Below the pieces are notes generated by a model that was given only the letters and a program-made list of their open reading frames with translations, was not told where the DNA came from and ran no database searches. A DNA stretch of 6,441 bases from Ignatzschineria sp. (GTDB lineage: Bacteria; Pseudomonadota; Gammaproteobacteria; Cardiobacteriales; Wohlfahrtiimonadaceae): NCBI GenBank assembly GCA_030151245.1, contig JASLEF010000012.1:1-6441 (forward strand), read 5' to 3'. The position numbers and the translations under genes are program-made. Below, in pieces: positions 1 to 5,053 of this stretch; the first letter of the stretch is position 1, and each line of letters opens with the position of its first letter.

Positions 1-16
1 TGGACAACTTTGGCAT

Positions 17-44
17 GAGAAGAGATCGACCTCTCTTTTTTTTT
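17..44 (+). terminator. Probable rho-independent terminator of a gene left of the window
   Basis: AAGAGA (20-25) pairs with TCTCTT (32-37) around a 6-nt loop. G-T and A-T pairs can extend the stem outward to position 17, and a run of T reaches position 44. The T run follows the stem only on the plus strand, so it would end a transcript entering from the left and converging on the DUF4166 gene. The stem is short and AT-rich, hence moderate confidence. I see no good minus-strand terminator between this site and the end of the DUF4166 gene. Confidence 0.5.
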
Positions 45-94
45 AAACAATACGACATCATGACTCAATGAACATCAACAGGATGAGGTTGTGG

Positions 95-670
95 TTACGC
101 AGGTTTTATCGAGGGAGGATAGAGCTCCCCTTCATAGTTCACTAAAACCCCGAGAATTGGTAGGCGAACATAAGCTTTGAATTGATAGTTATTATTTGAG
201 GAGACCGATTCTCTAGCCAGAAATTCGGGTGCTAAAAAGTGAGGGATTTTAATTCCTAAAAGTGTGGCGTATTGAAACTCCCAATGCAATGCCTGTTGCG
301 AATGATTTTTGGGATAGGGACGAACCTGAGGGCGAAAATAGAAGCGTAATAGTCCCACTTTTTCATATAAAGATTGTTTTGCGGCATCGAATCCCATTGT
401 TGATGTGAAGCAGGAGTTACCAAACTGTCGTTGCCAGATCTCTTGATGATTGTGGTAATGAACCTTTATACTTACCGGTACTTGATGGTTAATTGCCGGC
501 AAGCCATTGAGTTTTCTGAGTAGTTTGAGAATCATGTTGTGATCCCCTGTGACTTGAGCGGTGCCTTGCCATTGTTGTTCGGAATTTTCGTGAAAATATC
601 GAATCTCTTTCGGAAGAGTTGCATATTTTTCATGACCTAGAAATTTCCTGAAGAGTTCCGGTTTTCGCAT
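95..670 (-). CDS. DUF4166 domain-containing protein
   Basis: This is a 191-residue protein of unknown biochemical function, and DUF4166 fills nearly all of it. The family pattern is visible in order: LPKEIRYFH near residues 19-27, a W-x-G around 34-36, GLPA at 56-59, EIWQRQFG at 77-84, a G-rich LLGIKIP with LAPE at about 137-149, and a C-terminal PILGVLVNYEGEL at 171-183. There is no signal peptide or obvious membrane helix, so it is probably cytoplasmic. The start at 670 has a purine-rich AAAGAGAG just upstream as a weak ribosome binding site. It begins 31 bp after the stop of the saccharopine-dehydrogenase-like gene on the same strand, so the two are very probably cotranscribed. DUF4166 domains are known next to, or fused with, such Rossmann proteins; a shared role is inference. 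The family call is fairly sure, the function unknown. Confidence 0.85.
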   Translation of the reverse strand: MRKPELFRKFLGHEKYATLPKEIRYFHENSEQQWQGTAQVTGDHNMILKLLRKLNGLPAINHQVPVSIKVHYHNHQEIWQRQFGNSCFTSTMGFDAAKQSLYEKVGLLRFYFRPQVRPYPKNHSQQALHWEFQYATLLGIKIPHFLAPEFLARESVSSNNNYQFKAYVRLPILGVLVNYEGELYPPSIKPA

Positions 671-701
671 TTTTATCTCTCTTTTTTAATCTTTTATTGA
701 T

Positions 702-1865
702 CTATTTTTGTGTGTGAAAGGGGGGATTAAAATCTGTAAAAGTTTTGATATTAAGAGTAGTGAGTTCTGCAAGATACTCTTGTAAGGTAATAAGGTTTGT
801 ACTGGGGAACGCCCCTCGTTCTTGTAACTGATTATTAGCAAGCTTTCTAGTGAGAATGATCGCTGCATAGCAGGGAATATTAGGGCCTTCATTATCATAG
901 CCAATGATTTCCCAGTTGATCTCTAAATTGTTGGTTGAGCTATCGCCACGAGCGGATTTGCCTAGCATTCTAATTTGCATTCCGCTTAAACCATCACCAA
1001 ATCTTTCAAATTGTTGAGCAATTTTATAAAAAAAAGGGGCATATTTCACCGGATTGGATAGAAGCTTAAAGCGCCGTAGAAACGCAATAAAAGAGGCGCT
1101 AAACTGAATGAGAGAAATACCAACCCCTGCTTTGAAGGAGATATTTTTAAGGGAAGGGTAATTTTCGGGAAAGATCTCTAAATCAGGAACATTACAACTA
1201 CTGACCCATCTTTTTTTGGGAAGATGATAAAAATGACGATGCTCTATATTGTGTAAGCCATAAGTGGATTGCCAATGCCTATTTTTCCAAGTATTAAACG
1301 TCTCTCCAGCATAGCTTAAAACGGCAGAGAGCGTTGAAATGCCGGGGACTCTTTCAGAAGCTGTCAATGATATCTCTATGGTCTCTAAACTTGAAAAGTA
1401 TGGAAGGTAATGATTGACAGCTGCACTACTTAAGCTCGGGACAGTGCTTGCGCCGGAACAGATAAAGAGGTTATTGCTAAGAGCTTGGTGGTCTAAACTT
1501 GAAATGCCGGTGACAAATTCACGGGAATCGGCTAAGTCGATATAGTGGGTTTTTGCAGCGATAGCAGATTCAGCAATATGATAAGATTGTCCCTGAAAAG
1601 GACCGATTGTAGAAATTATAAGATCGATTTGATGTGCTTTTAAAATTTGTGTGAGAGGGTCCTTGTTGACATCAATTGTTAAATAATCACATTGTAGTTC
1701 TTGAGCTAATAATTGTGCCTTTTGAGAATTTCTCCCGGCAATGACAACTTGGATATTCTGATTTTTAAGCAGTTCTTTTTGAGAAAGTGCTGTGGATATT
1801 AACTTACCAAAATTACCATAACCACCGAGAATAAGTACTTTAAGGCGACATTTATTTTGTTTCAT
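702..1865 (-). CDS. Saccharopine dehydrogenase-like NAD(P)-binding protein
   Basis: This 387-residue protein belongs to the saccharopine dehydrogenase NADP-binding superfamily. The N-terminal Rossmann fold shows the dinucleotide loop GGYGNFG at residues 14-20 after a hydrophobic strand (VLIL), then AGR at 43-45 where the adenosine-ribose site lies. STIGPF (85-90), YIDLADSREFV (108-118) and GASTVPSLSSA (138-148) are typical of this family. The C-terminal half has a hydrophobic stretch (about 248-263) and ends with an ERGAFPSTNLITLQEY segment (349-364), seen in members that travel with DUF4166. The substrate cannot be read from sequence. True lysine-pathway saccharopine dehydrogenase is unlikely, because no lysine genes are nearby and the C-terminal half is divergent. 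The start at 1865 has AGGA about 10 nt upstream; another ATG 7 nt upstream is out of frame. It is the first gene of a two-gene unit with the DUF4166 gene, with a leader of roughly 300 nt if the promoter at 2169-2197 is used. Confidence 0.85.
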   Translation of the reverse strand: MKQNKCRLKVLILGGYGNFGKLISTALSQKELLKNQNIQVVIAGRNSQKAQLLAQELQCDYLTIDVNKDPLTQILKAHQIDLIISTIGPFQGQSYHIAESAIAAKTHYIDLADSREFVTGISSLDHQALSNNLFICSGASTVPSLSSAAVNHYLPYFSSLETIEISLTASERVPGISTLSAVLSYAGETFNTWKNRHWQSTYGLHNIEHRHFYHLPKKRWVSSCNVPDLEIFPENYPSLKNISFKAGVGISLIQFSASFIAFLRRFKLLSNPVKYAPFFYKIAQQFERFGDGLSGMQIRMLGKSARGDSSTNNLEINWEIIGYDNEGPNIPCYAAIILTRKLANNQLQERGAFPSTNLITLQEYLAELTTLNIKTFTDFNPPFHTQK

Positions 1866-1998
1866 GATTCATCGTTCCTATCACTTGAAATAAAGATTCA
1901 TTGCCGGCAGATCCATAGGATATATATTGTTATCTTGAAGGAATTCGTATCACTTTTTGGGGTGATCTTGCAGCGGAAATAGGGCATAAGCCTTAGCC

Positions 1999-2103
1999 TT
2001 ATTCAGTGAAAAAAACACTTTCATGAATATAGGCGAAGCAATACGAAGCAAAGCTATGGAAAGTAATCAGGTCTAAATAACGGTTAGAATGACTCCTCTT
2101 CAT
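1999..2103 (-). CDS. Possible 34-aa leader ORF
   Basis: An ATG at 2103 opens a 34-codon frame ending in TAA at 1999-2001. It is preceded by AAGAGG (2113-2118) at a 9-nt spacing, a good ribosome binding site for this genome. It would lie in the 5' leader of the dehydrogenase-like gene if transcription starts near 2162. The peptide begins MKRSHSNRY and ends ESVFFTE, has several aromatic residues, and resembles no family I know. Part of the frame is a 10-bp direct repeat, giving a repeated Ser/Phe/Ala/Tyr flavour. It may be a regulatory leader peptide, a small protein, or chance; chance is the most likely of the three. Confidence 0.2.
   Translation of the reverse strand: MKRSHSNRYLDLITFHSFASYCFAYIHESVFFTE
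2034..2053. repeat. Two tandem 10-bp repeats (CGAAGCAATA / CGAAGCAAAG)
   Basis: CGAAGCAATA at 2034-2043 is followed directly by CGAAGCAAAG at 2044-2053, with 8 of 10 bases identical. The copies lie one helical turn apart inside the possible leader ORF. No function is evident. Confidence 0.5.
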
Positions 2104-2134
2104 ATTAAGTAGCCTCTTAAATCAATAATTTTCT

Positions 2135-2164
2135 TCTAATAAAATCTAATAAAGTCTAATAATA
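2135..2164. repeat. Three tandem 10-bp repeats, TCTAATAAAA type
   Basis: TCTAATAAAA (2135-2144), TCTAATAAAG (2145-2154) and TCTAATAATA (2155-2164) follow each other without gaps, and the first six bases are identical in all three. The 10-bp period puts each copy on the same face of the helix. The array starts where transcription from the promoter at 2169-2197 would begin, so it could be an operator, a bent segment, or an initially transcribed sequence. It is not a Pho box, whose period is 11 bp and whose core is TGTCA. Confidence 0.75.
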
Positions 2165-2168
2165 CCTT

Positions 2169-2197
2169 AAAATATTAAAAATAGTAGGTTGTGACAA
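2169..2197 (-). promoter_or_regulatory. Candidate sigma70 promoter for the dehydrogenase/DUF4166 unit
   Basis: On the minus strand TTGTCA (2197-2192, 5 of 6 to the -35 consensus) is followed after exactly 17 bp by TATTTT (2174-2169, 4 of 6 to the -10), in AT-rich surroundings. Transcription would start near 2162 and leave a leader of about 300 nt before the ATG at 1865. I found no better promoter nearer the gene; a TATATA near 1920 lacks a partner -35. Confidence 0.35.
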
Positions 2198-2238
2198 TAA
2201 ACAATGAGTTATTTTGCGTAATCAAATTAAGTTCCCAT

Positions 2239-2268
2239 TCCCTTCAATAGAGAAGGGACTTCATTTTT
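2239..2268. terminator. Hairpin downstream of phoR, possible terminator
   Basis: TCCCTTC (2239-2245) and GAAGGGA (2252-2258) form a 7-bp stem with a 6-nt loop, about 45 bp past the phoR stop. The only T run (2264-2268) is on the plus-strand side and 5 nt from the stem, so orientation is unclear. For phoR it would be a hairpin without a proper U tract. AAGT/ACTT pairing can extend it with an internal bulge. Confidence 0.35.
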
Positions 2269-2304
2269 GTAAGCTCAAAACAGTATTGTTTTTTGATGAA
2301 AATC

Positions 2305-3594
2305 TTAAATTCTTCGTAGTAAAAAAGAAAATGTAGTTCCTTCCCCAACTTTGCTCGTAATTGAGAGCTGACTTTCGTGGTTATTAAGGGCATGTTTGAC
2401 GATTGCCAATCCTAAGCCACTACCACCAGATTGGGCTCGATTGCGAGAGGAGTCGACACGGTAAAAGCGCTCGGTTAATTTGTTGAGATGGATCTCGGGA
2501 ATCCCTTTACCTTTATCAGTCACGGAAAAAAGGATCTCGCTACCGACGGTCTTCAAGGTGAGGTGAATAGGTGTGTCTTCGGGATTATGTTCAATGGCAT
2601 TGTAGAAGAGATTATTAAGAACTTGTTTTAACTGATCGCCATTACCGTGAATTTGAATATTGGGTTCAATTTCTGCGGTAATCAATGCTTCTTTGCCAGG
2701 ATGATGACTGTGATAATCATCTATTAGCGTATTGGCTATTTCTGATAAATTAATAAAAGTAAATTTTTCCGCTTTTGGTGCCGTTTCTAAACGTGTGAGC
2801 GCCATGAGCTGAATGACGAGAGAGTGTAATCGATCAATTTGTTCATCCATGCGCGAGAGGGCTTTGCCGGTAAAGCTTGCTTTTTCTACCTCTGAAAGAT
2901 TGCCTTCTAGCATCTCCACATACCCTTTTAAGACCGTGAGTGGCACTCGTAATTCATGATTAACATTAGCAAAGAACATTTGGCGAGTTCTTTCGGCAAC
3001 CTCGCGATCAGTGACATCTCGGGCGATCACAAGGAGATTGTTTTCAATATAGGGATAATAGAAACGACACTCTAATTCACGATGATCTTGTTTGAGTAAG
3101 AAGGGGGAAGAAAAATCACCTTTCTTGAAATATTCTAAAATTTCAGGAGTACGAATGAGATTAAAGATTGATTGTTTCTCATCTTGAGGCCAACGAAGTT
3201 TAAGCATTCGTTCGGCCTGGGCATTACACCAATTTAAGCGCCCATCTTTATCGCATAGGATGGTAGCATCAGGCATGGCTTCCGCGCCTTTTCGGAAATA
3301 GCGGATAAAATCGAGTAGACGGTTACGTTCTCGGCGATTTTCAAGACGCATTCGATGGAGTCCGTGAAAAATAGGGAGCCAGGTCGCTTTGCCTTCTGGT
3401 GGAAAAAGATTGTGTTCAACCCAGATCCAGTGAGAAAGACGGTATATTTGACGATAATGCCAAACCAGTAATAACAAAGTGGCGAGAAATAACCAGAGAA
3501 AGAGATGACCTAGAAAGAAGGAGAGAAGAAGTGCTGGCACAAATGCTAAAACGAGTTCTACAAGAAAATGCTTTATCGACAAATGACCCAACAT
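2305..3594 (-). CDS. phoR: Phosphate regulon sensor histidine kinase PhoR
   Basis: This inner-membrane kinase controls PhoB phosphorylation in response to phosphate supply, normally sensed through the Pst transporter and PhoU. Its 429 residues match the family length. Two membrane helices lie at about 10-46 with almost no periplasmic loop, as in E. coli PhoR. A basic linker (47-100) and a PAS domain (about 100-195, with PDATILCDKDGRLNWCN) follow. The H-box is NVNHELRVPL with His213; the N-box is NNLFYNAIEHN (327-337), then DKGKGI (360-365), ERFYRVD (375-381) and GGSGLGLAIVKHA (390-402). Val217 replaces the threonine of the HExxT phosphatase motif, and Asn212 the usual serine. The start at 3594 has AGGAG (3604-3608) 9 nt upstream. 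It follows phoB on the same strand after a 159-bp gap that holds a possible promoter of its own. No pst or phoU genes are in the window. Confidence 0.97.
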   Translation of the reverse strand: MLGHLSIKHFLVELVLAFVPALLLSFFLGHLFLWLFLATLLLLVWHYRQIYRLSHWIWVEHNLFPPEGKATWLPIFHGLHRMRLENRRERNRLLDFIRYFRKGAEAMPDATILCDKDGRLNWCNAQAERMLKLRWPQDEKQSIFNLIRTPEILEYFKKGDFSSPFLLKQDHRELECRFYYPYIENNLLVIARDVTDREVAERTRQMFFANVNHELRVPLTVLKGYVEMLEGNLSEVEKASFTGKALSRMDEQIDRLHSLVIQLMALTRLETAPKAEKFTFINLSEIANTLIDDYHSHHPGKEALITAEIEPNIQIHGNGDQLKQVLNNLFYNAIEHNPEDTPIHLTLKTVGSEILFSVTDKGKGIPEIHLNKLTERFYRVDSSRNRAQSGGSGLGLAIVKHALNNHESQLSITSKVGEGTTFSFLLRRI

Positions 3595-3648
3595 AATTGA
3601 ATACTCCTAATGTTTTGTAAAACCAGTAATTGGCTTATCTATCTGCTT

Positions 3649-3677
3649 ATGATAAACGTTTTGCTGCGCTTCGTCAT
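3649..3677 (-). promoter_or_regulatory. Candidate internal promoter for phoR
   Basis: In the phoB-phoR gap, ATGACG (3677-3672, 4 of 6 to the -35) lies 17 bp before TATCAT (3654-3649, 5 of 6 to the -10) on the minus strand. Transcription would start near 3642, about 48 nt before the phoR ATG. It could give basal PhoR independent of the Pho box upstream of phoB. No Pho box is seen in this gap. Confidence 0.35.
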
Positions 3678-3753
3678 GGTGGAAAGCGAGCATTTTTGGT
3701 AGGGTTTAATAATGATGAATTGGTAGAGAGTGATCGAGGAAATGACACACGCT

Positions 3754-4446
3754 TTATTGTGGCGAAAACCGATAACCTTCGCCACGCACAGTCTGTAGTA
3801 GGCGTTGATGACCTGTAGGTTCTAAGATTTTACGTAAGCGTCCAATGGTGACATCGACGGTTCTTTCATCAACATAACTATCGATACCCCAGACGTGGTC
3901 GAGTAGCTTTCCGCGGCTATAAACACGATCAAGATGTGTCATAAAAAAGGAGAGTAGGCGAAATTCTATCGCGCTAACATTAATAAGCTCACCATTAATC
4001 GTAATTCTTTGCGCATCTAAGTCGAGCTCAATGCCAGAGATTTCGATGATCTCTTTATCTTCTTCTACATACTCTTCAATCCGACGAAGGAGAGAGTTAA
4101 TACGAGAGAGTAACTCTTTCATTGCAAAGGGTTTAGGGAGATAATCATCAGCCCCAGAATCAAGACCCTCTAAGCGATCTTCTAGTTCAGCTCTTGCGCT
4201 TAGCATAATGACCGGAATATGGCGGTTTTTACGACTTGATTTAAGCTCTTTTAAAAGATCCATACCAGACTTTTTAGGAAGCATCCAATCAAGCAAAATA
4301 AGATCAATTTTGGTTTGAGAGGCGAGAATCTCTTTGGCTTCAAGTCCATCGAAAGCTTGAACGACGTCAAATCCTTCGCTTGATAAAAAATGTTCGATCA
4401 TTTCAGAAATAGGGGTTTCGTCTTCAACGATGAGGATTTTTTTCAT
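3754..4446 (-). CDS. phoB: Phosphate regulon response regulator PhoB
   Basis: PhoB is the OmpR-type regulator that, once phosphorylated by PhoR, binds Pho boxes and activates phosphate-scavenging genes. All 230 residues fit the family. The receiver domain (1-120) has the acidic pair D9/E10, the phospho-accepting Asp53 in LLDWMLP, Ser83 in MLSAR and Lys105 in DYLPKPF. The winged-helix domain (about 130-230) ends with DHVWGIDSYVDERTVDVTIGRLRK and QTVRGEGYRFS, nearly the E. coli recognition-helix and wing sequence, so it should read the standard Pho box. The ATG at 4446 has only a weak ribosome binding site (CAGATAATG region); an ATG 8 nt upstream is out of frame and stops after three codons. 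A Pho box with a -10 lies 51-84 nt upstream, indicating autoregulation. phoR follows after 159 bp. Confidence 0.97.
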   Translation of the reverse strand: MKKILIVEDETPISEMIEHFLSSEGFDVVQAFDGLEAKEILASQTKIDLILLDWMLPKKSGMDLLKELKSSRKNRHIPVIMLSARAELEDRLEGLDSGADDYLPKPFAMKELLSRINSLLRRIEEYVEEDKEIIEISGIELDLDAQRITINGELINVSAIEFRLLSFFMTHLDRVYSRGKLLDHVWGIDSYVDERTVDVTIGRLRKILEPTGHQRLLQTVRGEGYRFSPQ

Positions 4447-4496
4447 AGTGTCATTATCTGTTTAAAAGTTCGAAATACATTTATAGGTAGAGCTTT

Positions 4497-4530
4497 AGTG
4501 TAATTTGTGATTGTGACAACTGTGTAACAA
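4497..4530 (-). promoter_or_regulatory. phoB promoter with Pho box (PhoB autoregulation)
   Basis: Read on the minus strand, TTGTTAC (4530-4524), ACAG and TTGTCAC (4519-4513) form the 7-4-7 direct repeat of a Pho box. Exactly 10 bp later comes TACACT (4502-4497), 4 of 6 to the -10 consensus. The E. coli phoA promoter has the same plan (CTGTCAT, AAAG, TTGTCAC, 10 bp, TATAGT). Ten of 14 half-site bases match CTGTCAT/CTGTCAC. Transcription should start near 4490, leaving a 44-nt leader. Confidence 0.85.
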
Positions 4531-4551
4531 ACAGGGAATTGACCGCATTTT

Positions 4552-4569
4552 TTGTTATTAAATTGTCAT
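4552..4569 (+). promoter_or_regulatory. Pho-box-like repeat 1, plus strand
   Basis: TTGTTAT, spacer TAAA, TTGTCAT: two half-sites 11 bp apart with an AT-rich 4-bp spacer, 11 of 14 half-site bases matching the Pho box consensus. It lies 21 bp from the phoB Pho box and faces the other way. No good -10 hexamer is found 10-11 bp downstream. Confidence 0.6.
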
Positions 4570-4586
4570 ATTGCGGTGATTAGGAG

Positions 4587-4604
4587 CTGTTACCTCCTTG
4601 TCAT
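4587..4604 (+). promoter_or_regulatory. Pho-box-like repeat 2, plus strand
   Basis: CTGTTAC, spacer CTCC, TTGTCAT: 11 of 14 half-site bases match, but the spacer is GC-rich, unlike the usual A/T. The first half-site sits in the loop of an AGGAG/CTCCT inverted repeat (4582-4598). The hexamer 10 bp downstream (TCGCTA) is a poor -10; TATGAT at 4647-4652 is a better hexamer but too far for the classical layout. Confidence 0.5.
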
Positions 4605-4717
4605 CATCGAGGTATCGCTATTTGTAGCATATAGCGTATTTCTTTGTATGATTAATCTATCAAACCTTATGGAGATAAGAAGGAAGATCATTCCTTTTAA
4701 AGATGAATGAGCTATTT

Positions 4718-4735
4718 TTATCAAAAATTTGTCAT
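4718..4735 (+). promoter_or_regulatory. Pho-box-like repeat 3, plus strand
   Basis: TTATCAA, spacer AAAT, TTGTCAT: 10 of 14 half-site bases match and the spacer is the consensus type. It is the weakest of the four plus-strand sites in its first half. No -10 is seen at the expected distance. Confidence 0.4.
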
Positions 4736-4775
4736 GATGGCATTTACTCCTATTGTTACATTGTTATATAACGAG

Positions 4776-4801
4776 CTCCTTTTTTAGGAGTATTGTTTTT
4801 T
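4776..4801 (+). terminator. Terminator-like hairpin, plus strand
   Basis: CTCCT (4776-4780) and AGGAG (4786-4790) form a 5-bp stem with a T5 loop, followed by TATTG and six T (4796-4801). The T run follows the stem only on the plus strand, where no gene is annotated, so it may end an unannotated transcript starting after the Pho-box-like sites. The stem is short. Confidence 0.35.
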
Positions 4802-4913
4802 GAGAATTACCAAAACCAATATACTTTCAGGGGGTTATTGTGGTCAATTTTTGAATGTATAACAAACTCTAAAACAATATTATTGGGGATGTTTGATAAA
4901 GCTTGTGAGACTA

Positions 4914-4931
4914 ATGCCATTAAGTTGTCAT
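4914..4931 (+). promoter_or_regulatory. Pho-box-like repeat 4, plus strand
   Basis: ATGCCAT, spacer TAAG, TTGTCAT: 11 of 14 half-site bases match, and 13 of 18 bases agree with the E. coli phoA box including its spacer. TTTAGT lies 8 bp downstream and TAGTAA 10 bp downstream as weak -10 candidates. It points towards the glmM 3' end. Confidence 0.5.
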
Positions 4932-5017
4932 CTCGATCATTTAGTAACCGTTAGTGAAGGAGAATCGATTTTGACGCTTGTGAGTTCCTAGAGATATTTT
5001 GAAATAACTCTGGCGAT

Positions 5018-5050
5018 AAAAAAGGACTCATATTGAATGAATCCTTTTTA
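5018..5050 (-). terminator. glmM rho-independent terminator, probably bidirectional
   Basis: AAAAAGGA (5019-5026) pairs with TCCTTTTT (5042-5049). After one C/A mismatch, TCAT (5028-5031) pairs with ATGA (5037-5040) around a 5-nt loop. On the minus strand the stem runs into six T (5023-5018), 34 bp after the glmM stop. The plus strand has a T5 tract at the other side (5045-5049), so it could also stop rightward transcription. Confidence 0.75.
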
Positions 5051-5053
5051 TTG

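Larger units (their letters stand above)
1866..2304. other. 439-bp intergenic region between phoR and the dehydrogenase-like gene
   Basis: AT-rich DNA with no long ORF. From phoR leftward it holds two hairpins just after phoR (2277-2292, very AT-rich, and 2239-2258), a sigma70-like minus-strand promoter (2169-2197), three tandem 10-bp repeats (2135-2164), and a 34-codon ORF with a ribosome binding site (1999-2103) that contains a second 10-bp duplication. Closer to the dehydrogenase-like gene are small inverted repeats: ATAAG/CTTAT (1986-2002), ATCAC/GTGAT (about 1949-1966) and ATCC/GGAT (about 1911-1922). I do not recognise a known riboswitch. Confidence 0.6.

Noticed and set aside
360..365. 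Altered G1 box in PhoR (DKGKGI instead of DNGPGI, protein residues 360-365) as a sign of an inactive kinase
   Set aside because: The essential Asp and both Gly are kept, and the N, F and G2 boxes are intact, so ATP binding should be normal. Coordinates here are residue numbers.
686..904. 72-codon minus-strand ORF
   Set aside because: It lies inside the dehydrogenase-like gene in another frame on the same strand, a shadow of that gene.
1741..1758. TTGTCAT on the minus strand inside the dehydrogenase-like gene as a Pho box
   Set aside because: The partner position matches at 1 of 7 bases and the site is within coding sequence.
2191..2208. TTGTCAC upstream of the dehydrogenase-like gene as a Pho box
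   Set aside because: The sequence 11 bp upstream (CTCATTG) matches the half-site at only 2 of 7 bases, so TTGTCA is better read as a -35.
3234..3596. Short ORFs on both strands at the 5' end of phoR (61 and 65 codons)
   Set aside because: Both overlap well-matched PhoR coding sequence and have no family resemblance.
3630..3818. 62-codon plus-strand ORF across the phoB-phoR gap with fairly protein-like codons
   Set aside because: It begins at a TTG without a ribosome binding site, its last third is antisense to the 3' end of phoB, and it resembles no family I know.
4592..4599. Perfect Shine-Dalgarno AAGGAGGT on the minus strand
   Set aside because: No start codon lies at a usable distance; the next ATG opens a three-codon frame. 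It overlaps the Pho-box-like site and the AGGAG/CTCCT inverted repeat, which explain it as well.
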